Of a stretch of 64,000 bases of DNA, positions 18,435 to 27,959 are shown piece after piece (the first letter of the stretch is position 1; every line of letters starts with the position of its first letter). Origin of the DNA: Lentisphaerota bacterium (GTDB taxonomy: Bacteria > Verrucomicrobiota > Lentisphaeria > Victivallales > Victivallaceae); contig SUWJ01000005.1 in the NCBI GenBank assembly GCA_015061545.1, positions 1 through 64,000 on the forward strand. Reading direction: 5' to 3'. The notes below the pieces were generated by a model that saw nothing but the letters and a program-made list of their open reading frames with translations, searched no databases and had not been told where the DNA came from. Made by a program: the position numbers and the translations under genes.

Positions 18435-19238
18435 ATGAAAATGGGTATTACGGTGTACGGCGCCCACCTGATGGTGCCGGAAGAAGGACGCACGGTTGCC
18501 AAGATCATCCGTCAGGCTGCCAATGTCGGTTTTGACGGTATCGACCTGGGGTACTACTGGGGCGAAAATAAAGCTGCTGAATTTGCTGAAGCCAAGAAAG
18601 TTGCCGAAGGCGAAGGTATCGCCATTGCCAACTATATTGTGGGCAACAACTTTGGTAACGCTATCGCCGAAGGACGCATCGAAAAAGAAATCGAAATCGT
18701 CAAGAATGCACTGAACGAAGCGGCGGAATTCGGCTGCAAGAATCTGCGCGTTTTTGCCGGTGGTTACGGTTTGGATTGGAATACCTACAGCTCCCAGATC
18801 GCCGATGCCTTTGCCGCCTGTCTGGAAACTGCCGAAAAGAACAACGTTGTCATGGCGCTGGAAGATCACGGCGGGCTCAGCAAAGACTCCAGCGAACAGC
18901 TCTACTACATCAACAAGCTCAATTCGCCTTTCCTGCGTGCCACCGCTGATATCGGCAACTTCTGGCTGCCCGGCGGCGAACTGCCCATCGTTGGGGTGAG
19001 CGCGGTTGCGGAATATACGGTAATGGTTCACGTCAAGGACTATGTCTTTGTCAACAATAAGCAGGTTGCCTGTCCCACGGGTGAAGGTGTGATCGACTTC
19101 AAGAGCTGCTTCCGGGCGCTCAAGGATGTCAACTACGACGGCTGGCTGTCGCTGGAATACGAATGCGGCATCGGCGATCCCAAGCAGGGGATCACCACCA
19201 GTCTGGTGAATATGCGCAAGATCGCAGCCAGCTGCTGA
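18435..19238 (+). CDS. Sugar phosphate isomerase/epimerase
   Basis: 267 residues from the ATG at 18435; the longer frame from a TTG at 18414 has no better ribosome site. TIM-barrel protein of the AP-endonuclease-2-like family. Likely metal ligands are at VMALEDHGG (Glu/His), LRATADIGNF (Asp), VHVKDY (His) and WLSLEYE (Glu). The overall pattern matches ketose epimerases and inosose dehydratases. Single-gene unit with its own promoter and terminator. The very regular codon use suggests good expression. Confidence 0.88.
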   Translation: MKMGITVYGAHLMVPEEGRTVAKIIRQAANVGFDGIDLGYYWGENKAAEFAEAKKVAEGEGIAIANYIVGNNFGNAIAEGRIEKEIEIVKNALNEAAEFGCKNLRVFAGGYGLDWNTYSSQIADAFAACLETAEKNNVVMALEDHGGLSKDSSEQLYYINKLNSPFLRATADIGNFWLPGGELPIVGVSAVAEYTVMVHVKDYVFVNNKQVACPTGEGVIDFKSCFRALKDVNYDGWLSLEYECGIGDPKQGITTSLVNMRKIAASC

Positions 19239-19258
19239 CGCATAAAATTTTGCTTTTG

Positions 19259-19293
19259 CGCCGGAACGTTACTGCAATGTTCCGGCGTTTTTC
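19259..19293 (+). terminator. Intrinsic terminator after sugar isomerase
   Basis: CGCCGGAAC (19259-19267) pairs with GTTCCGGCG (19279-19287) and is followed by T5. Confidence 0.85.
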
Positions 19294-19314
19294 TTATTTT
19301 GCCGGGGCAACTCC

Positions 19315-19342
19315 TTGAAAAAATCATTTTATATATTATATT
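19315..19342 (+). promoter_or_regulatory. Promoter of proB-miaB
   Basis: TTGAAA at 19315-19320 and TATATT at 19337-19342, 16 bases apart. A 12-base perfect palindrome TACAATATTGTA lies just downstream at 19357-19368 and may be a repressor site. Confidence 0.6.
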
Positions 19343-19395
19343 AAACACCGATACTGTACAATATTGTAATATAACTGTTTTTATCAGGAATTTTT

Positions 19396-20550
19396 ATGGA
19401 TACACTCAATGACTCTTTGCAAATTCGGCGCGAACTGGTGAAAAGCTGCCGCAAAATCGTGGTCAAAGCCGGTACCCGGCTGCTGACCGATCCCCGCCGT
19501 TTTTCGGAACTTATTGCCGGGATCGCTGCCTTGCGCGAAAAAAATTATAAAGTTATACTCATCTCGTCCGGTGCAGTCGGTACAGGGATGCGGGCGCTGG
19601 GGATGGAAAAGCGTCCGCGGCAGCTTTCGGAAGTTCAGGCGCTGGCGGCTATCGGGCAGGGCAAACTCATGGCGCTGTACGATGCCGAGTGCCGCAAATA
19701 CAATTTTCATACGGCGCAGCTGCTGCTGACGGCAGATGATCTGCGGCAGCGTTCGCGCTATATCAATGTAGCCAATTCCATAAGCGCATTGTGGCGGCAC
19801 GATGTGCTGCCGATCATCAACGAAAATGACTCCGTGTCGGTCGATGAAATCAAATTCGGCGATAACGATACTCTGGCGGGTATGCTGGGGGCGGTGCTGG
19901 GTTCGGAATTGACGGTGATCCTGACCACCGAGCAGGGATTGCGCAAACGCAATGAAGACGGCTCGCTGGGCGAACGGATCAGTCTGGTCAAAAAGATCAC
20001 TCCCGAAATGATTGCATCGGCGGGCGATACCGACAACAGCGCCATGAGCATCGGCGGCATGATCTCCAAACTGCGGGCTGCCAATCTGGTGACAGAATCG
20101 GGCAACTATTTGTGGATCGCCGACGGCAGAGAACATAATATTCTTGAAAAAATCGCCGCCGGTGAAGATGTGGGGACGCTTTTCTGCCCCCGCAGCAATA
20201 AACTGCACTCGCGGCAATGCTGGATCAAATTTTTTGCCAAAGCCTCGGGTTCGCTGACGGTGGACGAAGGGGCGATCAAAGCTGTTTCCCGGGGGGGGAA
20301 GAGTTTGCTTCCTTCGGGGGTTATCGGAGTTTTCGGCAGCTTCAAACGCGGCGATACGGTAGAGATCTGCACCGTCGGCGGCGAAGTGATCGCCCGCGGT
20401 TTGTGCAATTACTCCAGCAGCGAATGTATGCAGCTTAAGGGTAAACATCATGACGATATAGTTGAGCTGCTGGGCAGCAATGCAGATAACGAACTGGTTC
20501 ATCGCGACAATATGGTGCTGGCGCCTGAACTGAAAGGATCGCTCAAGTGA
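19396..20550 (+). CDS. proB: Glutamate 5-kinase with PUA domain
   Basis: 384 residues. Phosphorylates glutamate at the gamma carboxyl, the first step of proline synthesis. The amino-acid-kinase fold covers ~1-275, with IVVKAGTRLL, ISSGAVGTG, INENDSV and FGDNDTLAG motifs. A C-terminal PUA domain covers ~290-375, as in E. coli ProB. KLRAA near 225 lies in the substrate region. The miaB start overlaps its stop (GTGA), so translation is coupled. proA is not in the window. Confidence 0.96.
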   Translation: MDTLNDSLQIRRELVKSCRKIVVKAGTRLLTDPRRFSELIAGIAALREKNYKVILISSGAVGTGMRALGMEKRPRQLSEVQALAAIGQGKLMALYDAECRKYNFHTAQLLLTADDLRQRSRYINVANSISALWRHDVLPIINENDSVSVDEIKFGDNDTLAGMLGAVLGSELTVILTTEQGLRKRNEDGSLGERISLVKKITPEMIASAGDTDNSAMSIGGMISKLRAANLVTESGNYLWIADGREHNILEKIAAGEDVGTLFCPRSNKLHSRQCWIKFFAKASGSLTVDEGAIKAVSRGGKSLLPSGVIGVFGSFKRGDTVEICTVGGEVIARGLCNYSSSECMQLKGKHHDDIVELLGSNADNELVHRDNMVLAPELKGSLK

Positions 20551-21905
20551 AGCTGTTTATCAAAACCTACGGCTGCCAGATGAATGTGCGCGACAGCGAG
20601 GCGCTGGCGGGATTGATGACCGCCGCAGGTGCGGAGCTGGTAAACAGCGAAGCCGAGGCGGATGTGATGATCTTTAATACCTGCAGCGTGCGCGATCAGG
20701 CCGAACGCAAAGCTATCGGCAAGATAACTTTTATGAAAAAGTATAAAAAGCTCAAGCCGGAGCTGATTATCGGCGTTATCGGCTGTATGGCGCAGCATCG
20801 CGGGCAGGAGCTGCTGGAAAAAATTGAACACCTTGATTTTGCGCTGGGTACCGGTCAGCTGCACCGGTTGGAAGAGGTCATTGAATATGTGCGGAAAGAA
20901 CGGAAAAAAGCCGCATGGCTGGAAGAAGGTTCTGACGTGCTGGAGTCAATGGGTATGCACAGCGATTTTCAGAATAAGCGGCTGCATACAGGCTCGATCG
21001 CCATTACCCGCGGCTGCAACCGTTTCTGCTCTTACTGCATTGTGCCTTATGTGCGGGGGCGGGAATTCAGCCGTCAGGCGGAAGATATTGTTGCCGAAGC
21101 TGAAATGCTGGCTGCCAAAGGGGTGAAAGAGATCATGCTGCTGGGGCAGAATGTGGCTGCTTACGGCTGCGGGGGCAATGTTAATCCGCCGCCTGAAGAC
21201 GAGTCGCCTTTCGGGGATCTGCTGCAGCAGATCGCACGGATCGACGGGATCAAACGCATCCGTTATACATCGCCTTATCCGACATTTTTTACGCAGAAAC
21301 TTATTGATATAATCGCCGCTGAACCCAAGATTTGCCGCAATGTGCATCTGCCGGTGCAGTCAGGATCGGCAGAAGTGCTGGCGCGTATGAACCGGCAGTA
21401 CACGCCTGAACGTTATCTGGAAATCGTGCAGCGTTTGAAATCAGCGGTGGGTGAACTTACTTTTTCTACCGATGTGATCGTGGGATTTCCGGGGGAAACG
21501 GATGCTGATTTTGCCTGTACTCGGGATTTGATGAACGAAGTCGGCTTTGACCACGCTTTTATTTTCAAGTACTCTCCGCGGGCAGGAGCCAAATCCGCGT
21601 TGTGGCAGGATGATGTTCCGCAGGAGGTCAAGGAGGAACGCAATCAAATATTGCTGGCCGATTTGGAAAAACGCTCCATCGCCGGCAATCTTGCTTGTGT
21701 GGGGCGCACGCTGGAAGTTATGGTCGATGGCGTCAGCGCCCGCAATCCAGCCCGCTGGTCGGGGCGGACTTCCACCGCCAGAACGGTGGTGTTCAAATAT
21801 AAGGACGGTATGCGGCCTGGGGATTTGATCCAAATACCGATCGAACGGGCAGGGCGGGTAACGCTGTTCGGACCGGGATTGATCGGGGCGGACGAAGAGT
21901 TGTAA
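20547..21905 (+). CDS. miaB: tRNA-2-methylthio-N6-dimethylallyladenosine synthase
   Basis: 452 residues. Adds a methylthio group at C2 of i6A37 in tRNAs reading U-starting codons. It has an N-terminal MTTase domain with Cys10, Cys46 and Cys80 for the auxiliary cluster, then the radical-SAM motif TRGCNRFCSYC near 154, the LPVQSGS strand, and a C-terminal TRAM domain (~385-445). The start is GTG with GAAAGGA upstream and overlaps the end of proB by four bases. NTCSVRDQAE supports MiaB over RimO or MtaB. Confidence 0.95.
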   Translation: MKLFIKTYGCQMNVRDSEALAGLMTAAGAELVNSEAEADVMIFNTCSVRDQAERKAIGKITFMKKYKKLKPELIIGVIGCMAQHRGQELLEKIEHLDFALGTGQLHRLEEVIEYVRKERKKAAWLEEGSDVLESMGMHSDFQNKRLHTGSIAITRGCNRFCSYCIVPYVRGREFSRQAEDIVAEAEMLAAKGVKEIMLLGQNVAAYGCGGNVNPPPEDESPFGDLLQQIARIDGIKRIRYTSPYPTFFTQKLIDIIAAEPKICRNVHLPVQSGSAEVLARMNRQYTPERYLEIVQRLKSAVGELTFSTDVIVGFPGETDADFACTRDLMNEVGFDHAFIFKYSPRAGAKSALWQDDVPQEVKEERNQILLADLEKRSIAGNLACVGRTLEVMVDGVSARNPARWSGRTSTARTVVFKYKDGMRPGDLIQIPIERAGRVTLFGPGLIGADEEL

Positions 21906-21948
21906 ATCAAGCTGAAAAAAATTACGCTAAGCGCAGGGAGCAAATACC

Positions 21949-23253
21949 ATGTCAGAAGATCTGCAAATGCAGGAAGTGAAAAAGCAACTTAATACATCGC
22001 GTTTCCGCATGGGGTTTGCCCAACTTTTTTTCAGCGGGGAAGAGTCTACGCTTGGCGGACTCAAAGTTCTGATTATCAAGATGCTGGGGGGTAACGATCT
22101 GCATCTTGCCGTCACGGGCAGTTTCGGCGGCTTGGTCAGTTTTACCCAATGTCTGGCAGTACCGCTGCTGAAGATGTGCAAAAGCAACCGTTTGGCAATG
22201 ATCGTATCGCTGTTGATCGGCGTGGCGGGCGGAGTGCTGCTGGCGCTGAGCGTGCTGGGCGGATTGGTTGAGTCCATGCAGGGACTCTTTCTCTGGGTAT
22301 TTTTGATCAGTATTCTGGTTATGTCGGTGGCAACCGGGGTACAGCTGGCGATTGAAACCAACTGGATCGGTGATCTGGTGCCGCAAAATTGCCGCGGATG
22401 GTTCACCAGTATAAAAAGTATTATCTCGCTGATCGGTATGTCGCTTCTGGCATTGCTGTTCGGGTTTATTGTGGATAATATGGGGAGCTTGATTCTGGCG
22501 GGAGTCGGCTGTTTTCTGGTGGTGGCGCTCTCGCACGTGCTGGCGATATGTCTGATCAAAGAGGTGCCCGATCGTGAACCCAAGATCAAGCCGATTTTTG
22601 AAGGCGGCAAGATCACCGGGTTGAATTTAAAAAGCTATGCGCTGTGGTGCTATATAGCTTTTTATATGCTCTGGACGGGGGGGCGGGCGCTGTTTGCCAC
22701 TTTTTCCACGATTTTTATTCTTACCGAATTCAAGATGGGGCTGGTGCAGTTGAGCGGGTTTACGATCCTTAATCAGACGATGAGCTGCATAATGCTCTTT
22801 GTTCTGGGGCGGATGTCGGATAAACGGGGCAACCGCAAATTGCTGGCGTTTATTTCTTTTTGTGTATCAATGAGTATGTTCAGTTATCTGACTACGCCGT
22901 TTCTCGGGGTCATACCGCTGATCGCCACTTCGATCATCGGCGGTATGGCAGGATTGACTCACGGTATGCTGGTGGTCAATTACAGTTTGGAGATCATTCC
23001 CGAAGAGGGGAGGGCTACTTATATAAGTTTTATCCGCATGGTGATGGGCGCATGGACGATTCTGGTGGTGAATATCGGCGGGGTGATCGCTCACGCGCTG
23101 GAGAAATCCAACTTCACCTTTGAGATGTTCGGAAAGACCTTTTCCCGTTACCACATTATGTTTGCCATTGGGGCGGCGATGGCGGGCTGCTGTGTGATAC
23201 CGCTGTTGATGGCGGGAGCGCGCAAGATCAAAAATGTTGACCTTGCGCAATAA
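21949..23253 (+). CDS. MFS transporter
   Basis: 434 residues with about 12 hydrophobic helices and the short hydrophilic N-terminus MSEDLQMQEVKKQL. The layout is a major-facilitator-type carrier; the loop after helix 8 reads LGRMSDKRGNRK, matching the family motif. It lies 43 bases after miaB and may be read through from it. The substrate is unknown. It is only weakly similar by eye to the other MFS protein at 14.4 kb, so the two are not recent copies. Confidence 0.83.
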   Translation: MSEDLQMQEVKKQLNTSRFRMGFAQLFFSGEESTLGGLKVLIIKMLGGNDLHLAVTGSFGGLVSFTQCLAVPLLKMCKSNRLAMIVSLLIGVAGGVLLALSVLGGLVESMQGLFLWVFLISILVMSVATGVQLAIETNWIGDLVPQNCRGWFTSIKSIISLIGMSLLALLFGFIVDNMGSLILAGVGCFLVVALSHVLAICLIKEVPDREPKIKPIFEGGKITGLNLKSYALWCYIAFYMLWTGGRALFATFSTIFILTEFKMGLVQLSGFTILNQTMSCIMLFVLGRMSDKRGNRKLLAFISFCVSMSMFSYLTTPFLGVIPLIATSIIGGMAGLTHGMLVVNYSLEIIPEEGRATYISFIRMVMGAWTILVVNIGGVIAHALEKSNFTFEMFGKTFSRYHIMFAIGAAMAGCCVIPLLMAGARKIKNVDLAQ

Positions 23254-23279
23254 AATCTTTCACAAAATTACGATTGGAT

Positions 23280-24332
23280 TTACAGCGCGGCGATCACCGC
23301 ATCGGTCACTTCTGTGGTAGAGGATTTTCCGCCGATATCGGGTGTGCGCACATTGCCTGCCAGCAGCACCTTGCTTACAGCATCCATAAGTTTACTGCTC
23401 ATATCTTCAAGTTTCAGGTGATCTAGCATCATCGCTGCCGCCCAGAGAGTTCCGACCGGATTGGCAATGCCTTTGCCAGCGATATCGGGGGCGGAACCGT
23501 GGATCGGCTCAAACATACTGGGGTATTTGCCTTCGGGATTCAAATTGGCGGAGGGCGATATGCCGATGCTGCCGAGCATGGCTGAACCCAGATCGGTAAG
23601 AATATCGCCGAAAAGATTGCTGGCAACCACCACCTGCAGCCGATCGGGGTGCATGATAAAGTATCCTGCCAGCGCGTCGATGTGCATCTGGGAGGCTTCA
23701 AACGATTCATAATCGCTTTTAACTTCCGCAAAAACCTTATCCCAGAAGACCATGGAGTAATTCAAAGCGTTGGATTTGGTAGCACTCATAACCTTGTGGA
23801 GCCGGTGATTTTTGGCATATTCAAAGGCGTAACGGATGATCCGTTCGGTGCCTTTGCGGGTAAAAACAGAATTCTGGATAACGGTTTCTGCGGGGGTGTC
23901 AGGCGATTTTATTTCGCCGGAACCGCAATATTCGCCTTCGGAATTTTCGCGGATGACCACAAAGTCGATAGCTTCATTTTTAAGGGGCGAACTCAACCCC
24001 GGCAGCAGTTTGACCGGACGCAGATTTACATATTGATCGAATCCGACCCGGATCGGCAGCAGCAGTTCCCGCAGCGAAATATGGTCAGGTACCCCGGGAA
24101 AACCTACTGCCCCCAGCAGAATCGAATCGCAATCGGCGAGTATCTGCAACCCGTCTTGCGGCATCATACAGTTGGTTTTAAGATAATATTCGCAGCTCCA
24201 GGGCAGGGGTTGAAAATCGAATTTCACGCCGCCATGCAGCTCGGACAAGCGTTGCAGTACACGGACTGCTTCGTTGATAACGTCAATTCCGATGCCGTCG
24301 CCGGGAATAAGTTTGATCGTAAATTTCTGCAT
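23280..24332 (-). CDS. Tartrate/D-malate dehydrogenase-type protein (isocitrate/isopropylmalate family)
   Basis: 350 residues. NAD-dependent beta-decarboxylating dehydrogenase. The stretch SCEYYLKTNCMMPQDGL, the VPDHISL strand and LPIRVGFDQYVNLRPVKL match the DmlA/TtuC subgroup (D-malate or tartrate), not LeuB, which has different residues there. The conserved Asp pair in NLFGDILTD binds the metal, and MFEPIHGSAPDIAGKG contacts NAD. The product would be pyruvate from D-malate or a tartrate product. It lies 40 bases downstream of an EamA exporter gene on the same strand. Confidence 0.9.
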   Translation of the reverse strand: MQKFTIKLIPGDGIGIDVINEAVRVLQRLSELHGGVKFDFQPLPWSCEYYLKTNCMMPQDGLQILADCDSILLGAVGFPGVPDHISLRELLLPIRVGFDQYVNLRPVKLLPGLSSPLKNEAIDFVVIRENSEGEYCGSGEIKSPDTPAETVIQNSVFTRKGTERIIRYAFEYAKNHRLHKVMSATKSNALNYSMVFWDKVFAEVKSDYESFEASQMHIDALAGYFIMHPDRLQVVVASNLFGDILTDLGSAMLGSIGISPSANLNPEGKYPSMFEPIHGSAPDIAGKGIANPVGTLWAAAMMLDHLKLEDMSSKLMDAVSKVLLAGNVRTPDIGGKSSTTEVTDAVIAAL

Positions 24333-24372
24333 GATCTTCTCCTGTATTTAATATAGTGATGATTTTTTTATA

Positions 24373-25272
24373 TCAGCGGCTGCACCAGCCCAGCAGGGCG
24401 ATCCCTGCCAGAATCAGCAGCATGGCAATAAACTTATTCCGCAGATTTTTTTCGTGGAAAATAAATGCTCCCAGCAGAAAGCTGACAATGCAGTTGCTCC
24501 GGCGGATCAAGGAGATTATGGAAATATGGATTTCAGGCAAACTGACCGCATAAAAGTAACAGAAATCCGCCGCAATCAGCAATATGCCGGCAGCCGCCAC
24601 GCTCCAATGCCAGACAAAATGCCGCCTGGCGGTACTTTTGCCTGAAATTATATGGCACATCAGATAGTTTGCACCCAGTACCGCCACCAGATTTAGTGCA
24701 AAATAAAGCTGTACCGTCAGGGGGGATATCTGCAAACTGTTCAGCAGATACTTGTCGTAAAGCGAAGATGCCGCCCCCAGCAGAGTACCCAGCAGCAGCG
24801 CGTGAACAGGTTTGCTGTTTTTGAAGTTTATATTTTCAAGTTTTCCGCTCAGGGCAAAGATGCAGTACCCCGCAAAGATCAGTACCATTGCCGCCGCCTG
24901 CAGGAAAGAAGGTATTTCCCGATAGAAAAAGAGTCCGCCGACAAACACCCACAAGGGTGCCGATGCCCGGATGGGGGCGGCTATGGAAATCGGCAATTCC
25001 CGCATGGAGTAATAAACGCAAGCCCAGCTGGAGCCAACCAGTACGGCTTTACCGAAGATAAAAATATACTCGGTGAAGCTGCATGAAAAGGCGGCAGCAA
25101 GTTTCCCCCCGGCGGACATCATTATCAGCAGAAAAACTGTTCCGCAGAGATTCGACCAGAACAACGTCGGGGCCACCGGGTTGTTGTGGACGGCACGTTT
25201 TTTGCATACATCGTAAAACCCCAGCATCAGCGAAGAAGCAAGGGTGGGCAGCAGAAAATTTTCGATCATCAT
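24373..25272 (-). CDS. EamA/DMT family transporter
   Basis: 299 residues, ten predicted helices in two five-helix EamA halves. The N-half signature includes RELPISIAAPIRASAPLWVFVGG, and the C-half ends in RRSNCIVSFLLGAFIFHEKNLRNK, a typical DMT pattern with the F-x-E motif. Such carriers move amino acids, sugars or metabolites. It is upstream of a tartrate/malate-type dehydrogenase gene by 40 bases, so it may move a related acid. This is a guess from position. Confidence 0.88.
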   Translation of the reverse strand: MMIENFLLPTLASSLMLGFYDVCKKRAVHNNPVAPTLFWSNLCGTVFLLIMMSAGGKLAAAFSCSFTEYIFIFGKAVLVGSSWACVYYSMRELPISIAAPIRASAPLWVFVGGLFFYREIPSFLQAAAMVLIFAGYCIFALSGKLENINFKNSKPVHALLLGTLLGAASSLYDKYLLNSLQISPLTVQLYFALNLVAVLGANYLMCHIISGKSTARRHFVWHWSVAAAGILLIAADFCYFYAVSLPEIHISIISLIRRSNCIVSFLLGAFIFHEKNLRNKFIAMLLILAGIALLGWCSR

Positions 25273-25390
25273 AAAATATACATCCTGAGTTACTCTTTTA
25301 ATATACTGCTATTTTGATTAAAAAAAAGGCGAAGTTCAAAAAAAACACGTTAAAGATATCATCTTGGGCTGCTGCGGTGCAGTTCAGAGC

Positions 25391-25418
25391 TTGCAATTAA
25401 AGCAAATGAGTGTATATT
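25391..25418 (+). promoter_or_regulatory. Promoter of cstA operon
   Basis: TTGCAA at 25391-25396 and TATATT at 25413-25418, 16 bases apart, 46 bases before the ATG. Confidence 0.65.
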
Positions 25419-25464
25419 TTTACATGGGTATTTTTTTAATTTTTAAAATATGAAGGGATAAATC

Positions 25465-26913
25465 ATGTTACTGTTTCTCTGCGGCATTGCCGTGCTGTTG
25501 GCGGGGTATTTTACCTACGGAAAACTTGTGGAAAAAATTCTCGGACCTGACGACCGGGAAACTCCGGCGGTCAAAAACCATGACGGGGTGGACTTTATTA
25601 CCCTGCCGCATTGGAAGAATATGTTGATCCAGCTGTTGAATATTGCGGGGATCGGTCCGGTTATCGGGGTGATTCTGGGGATAAAGTTCGGTACGATCGT
25701 ATTTATTATTCTGCCGATCGGCAATCTGATTGCAGGGGCTACTCACGATATGATTGCCGGTATGATGTCGCTGCGCAATAACGGAGCTAACCTGACGACG
25801 CTGGTCAAGGATAATCTGGGCAATACTTACTATCGGATTTTTTCCTGGTTCATGGTAGTTCTGCTGCTGCTGGTGGTGGCGGTGTTTGTCAATATCCCCG
25901 CCAATTTGATTTCCGGAATGATCCCCGGCGAATGGTTCTGGTATGCGGTGGTGGCAATTACCATCTATTATGTGGCGGCGGCACTTTTCCCGGTGGACAA
26001 GATCATCGGTTCGATCTATCCCTTCTTCGGAGCGCTGCTGATCGTAAGTACTTTGGCAATTTTCGTCGTGCTGGTGTGGGAAGGTATTAAAAATCCTGCG
26101 CTGCTGCAGGAAAGTGAAGCCTTCCGCAGCAATATGTTTACTGCGGAAAAGAATCAGCCCATTCTGCCGATGCTTTTTGTGACGATTGCCTGCGGGATCA
26201 TTTCCGGATTCCATGCCACCCAGTCGCCTATTGTGGCGCGTACTATGAAAACTGAACGTCAGGCGCGCAGCACCTTCTACGGCATGATGGTTGCTGAAGG
26301 CATTATCGGGATGATCTGGGCTGGAGCAGGGCTGGCTATTTATAACCTTTTCCCGCAATATATGGCGGTGGTTCCTGCCAAGGTCCTCAGTTATATAACG
26401 ACTCATTTTCTCGGCAGTCTGGCGGGGAATATCACCGTGCTGGGCGTGGTGGTGCTGGCGATCACTTCGGGCGATACGGCTTTGCGCAGTACCCGTATGG
26501 CGCTGGGCGAAATGCTGCATATAGATCAGAAACCTCTCCGCAACCGTCTGCTGCTTTGCACCGCAATGCTGGTATTGGTAGTGGCGCTGCTCTGGTGGTC
26601 GAATCAGAGTGCCAAATCGTTTAATTTGCTGTGGAACTATTTCTCCTGGGGCAATCAGGTGCTGGCGGTTACCACGCTGCTGGCGGGATCGGTCTACTTG
26701 CTGCGCAACGGCAAAAACTGCCTGATCGCGCTGCTGCCGGGGGCATTTATGCTTTTTATTGTGCTGAATTATATCTTGTGGATATCGCCTGCTCACGGTG
26801 GACCTGCCGGATTCGGGCTGGATTTGTGCGTGGCATATATTGTGGCGGCGGTTCTGACCGTGTTCTGCTGCACTATGGTGGTGCTGCACGGTAAAAAGCT
26901 GAAAAAACAGTAA
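25465..26913 (+). CDS. cstA: CstA-family carbon-starvation/peptide transporter
   Basis: 482 residues with ~13 hydrophobic segments. It starts with the CstA feature GYFTYGKLVEKILGPDDRETPA and HDGVDF. Diagnostic blocks are LLNIAGIGPVIGVILG near 57, GATHDMIAGMMS near 91, and GFHATQSPIVARTMKTERQAR near 251. E. coli CstA and YjiY/BtsT take up peptides or pyruvate on carbon limitation. It is the short form (E. coli CstA is ~700), common outside gammaproteobacteria. The hypothetical gene follows 35 bases later, with the palindrome GGCAATATTGCC at 26921-26932 between them. Confidence 0.92.
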   Translation: MLLFLCGIAVLLAGYFTYGKLVEKILGPDDRETPAVKNHDGVDFITLPHWKNMLIQLLNIAGIGPVIGVILGIKFGTIVFIILPIGNLIAGATHDMIAGMMSLRNNGANLTTLVKDNLGNTYYRIFSWFMVVLLLLVVAVFVNIPANLISGMIPGEWFWYAVVAITIYYVAAALFPVDKIIGSIYPFFGALLIVSTLAIFVVLVWEGIKNPALLQESEAFRSNMFTAEKNQPILPMLFVTIACGIISGFHATQSPIVARTMKTERQARSTFYGMMVAEGIIGMIWAGAGLAIYNLFPQYMAVVPAKVLSYITTHFLGSLAGNITVLGVVVLAITSGDTALRSTRMALGEMLHIDQKPLRNRLLLCTAMLVLVVALLWWSNQSAKSFNLLWNYFSWGNQVLAVTTLLAGSVYLLRNGKNCLIALLPGAFMLFIVLNYILWISPAHGGPAGFGLDLCVAYIVAAVLTVFCCTMVVLHGKKLKKQ

Positions 26914-26948
26914 AATTGCAGGCAATATTGCCGGTCTGAAAGAGTGCT

Positions 26949-27938
26949 ATGAAAAAAGATTCCGATAATCAGCTGTTTTTTGATTTTGATACTCCGGGCT
27001 GCAGCAGTTTGCCGGTAATGGAAGCTGCTGCAAATAAAGATGCTGCAATTGTTGATGCTTCGGAGCTGCCGCCGGAAGTGGAACTTGAGGCGGAAAGTGC
27101 CAACATTGCAGAGGCTGCAGTTGCAGTTGAAACTGCCGTTGAGCAGCAGATGATTGCTGAAGAACAGAATGAAGTTCAGAAAGCAGAAAAAAAGCCGCGC
27201 AAAACTTCGGGGAATCCCGAGTTGCCGCTCTATCAGGCGGTGTTGGCGCATCTGGTGCGCGAAGGGGTAAGCGCAGCGGCGCTGAACGTGCCCTGCCGTC
27301 AGAAAAAGTATCACGCACCCGTGGCAGCTTATTATTCGGAATATACCAAACGGCTGAACCGCCTGAGCGGTACGGTGGTGGTCGATGTCTACAGCAAACG
27401 CTGCCAATGTCTGCCCGAGTGCGCGGGCGCTCAGGCGGTTGCCCGCGAGCTGGTGGAGCTTAAACAGCAGCGCGGAGCTATGGAGGCGCAAATCCGCATA
27501 GATGAACCGCATTTGCTGGCGGAGGATGAACTCTTTGACGAGTTCCGCAGTTTTGATTACAATCGCAGCTGCAATAAAGAGTATCATAAATTATGCCGCC
27601 GCATCCGTTCGCTGGAACAGAGTTTGTATAAAGGTACCCGCATGGAGCAGCTTGCCAAGGCGGCGGTGGCAGATCATCTGATTATTGCAGTTCCTGAAAA
27701 TATGATCTCCGCCGATGAAATGCCTGACAACTGGGGCGTTTGGTACATTATGCCCGACCGCAGTATCCGCGAAGTCAAGGCGCCGGAAAAGCAGGAGTGC
27801 AGCCAGGAAAGCCGTTTGCACCTGATGCAGAACATCGGTCACGCTGCTTTGAACAGCGTGCTGTTTGCGCAGGGGGTGAAGGTGGATAACAGCGGCAGAA
27901 CCCGCTTTACCCGTCAGCCGCGGGCGCGGCGCAAATAA
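26949..27938 (+). CDS. Hypothetical protein, possibly MmcB-like/restriction-endonuclease fold
   Basis: 329 residues. The start KKDSDNQLFFDFDTP is followed by an acidic, Ala-rich linker (~30-80). From ~90 the protein is ordered: a helix LYQAVLAHLVREG, then TVVVDVYSKR, a long helical part, and a late block DHLIIAVPENMISADEMPDNWGVWYI. The last block resembles the AVP..-ELP-GWG block of MmcB-like DNA repair and related nuclease-fold proteins. The usual E-x-K metal motif is not clear; VELKQQ is the only candidate. It could be a degenerate or structural member. It lies between cstA and lpxL, 21 bases before the latter. Confidence 0.4.
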   Translation: MKKDSDNQLFFDFDTPGCSSLPVMEAAANKDAAIVDASELPPEVELEAESANIAEAAVAVETAVEQQMIAEEQNEVQKAEKKPRKTSGNPELPLYQAVLAHLVREGVSAAALNVPCRQKKYHAPVAAYYSEYTKRLNRLSGTVVVDVYSKRCQCLPECAGAQAVARELVELKQQRGAMEAQIRIDEPHLLAEDELFDEFRSFDYNRSCNKEYHKLCRRIRSLEQSLYKGTRMEQLAKAAVADHLIIAVPENMISADEMPDNWGVWYIMPDRSIREVKAPEKQECSQESRLHLMQNIGHAALNSVLFAQGVKVDNSGRTRFTRQPRARRK

Positions 27939-27959
27939 GTTGGGTTAAAGGGTTGGACA

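Noticed and set aside
25468..26925. 485-codon minus-strand ORF opposite cstA
   Set aside because: His/Gln-rich composition is typical of an antisense reading of a membrane protein gene; cstA is clear.
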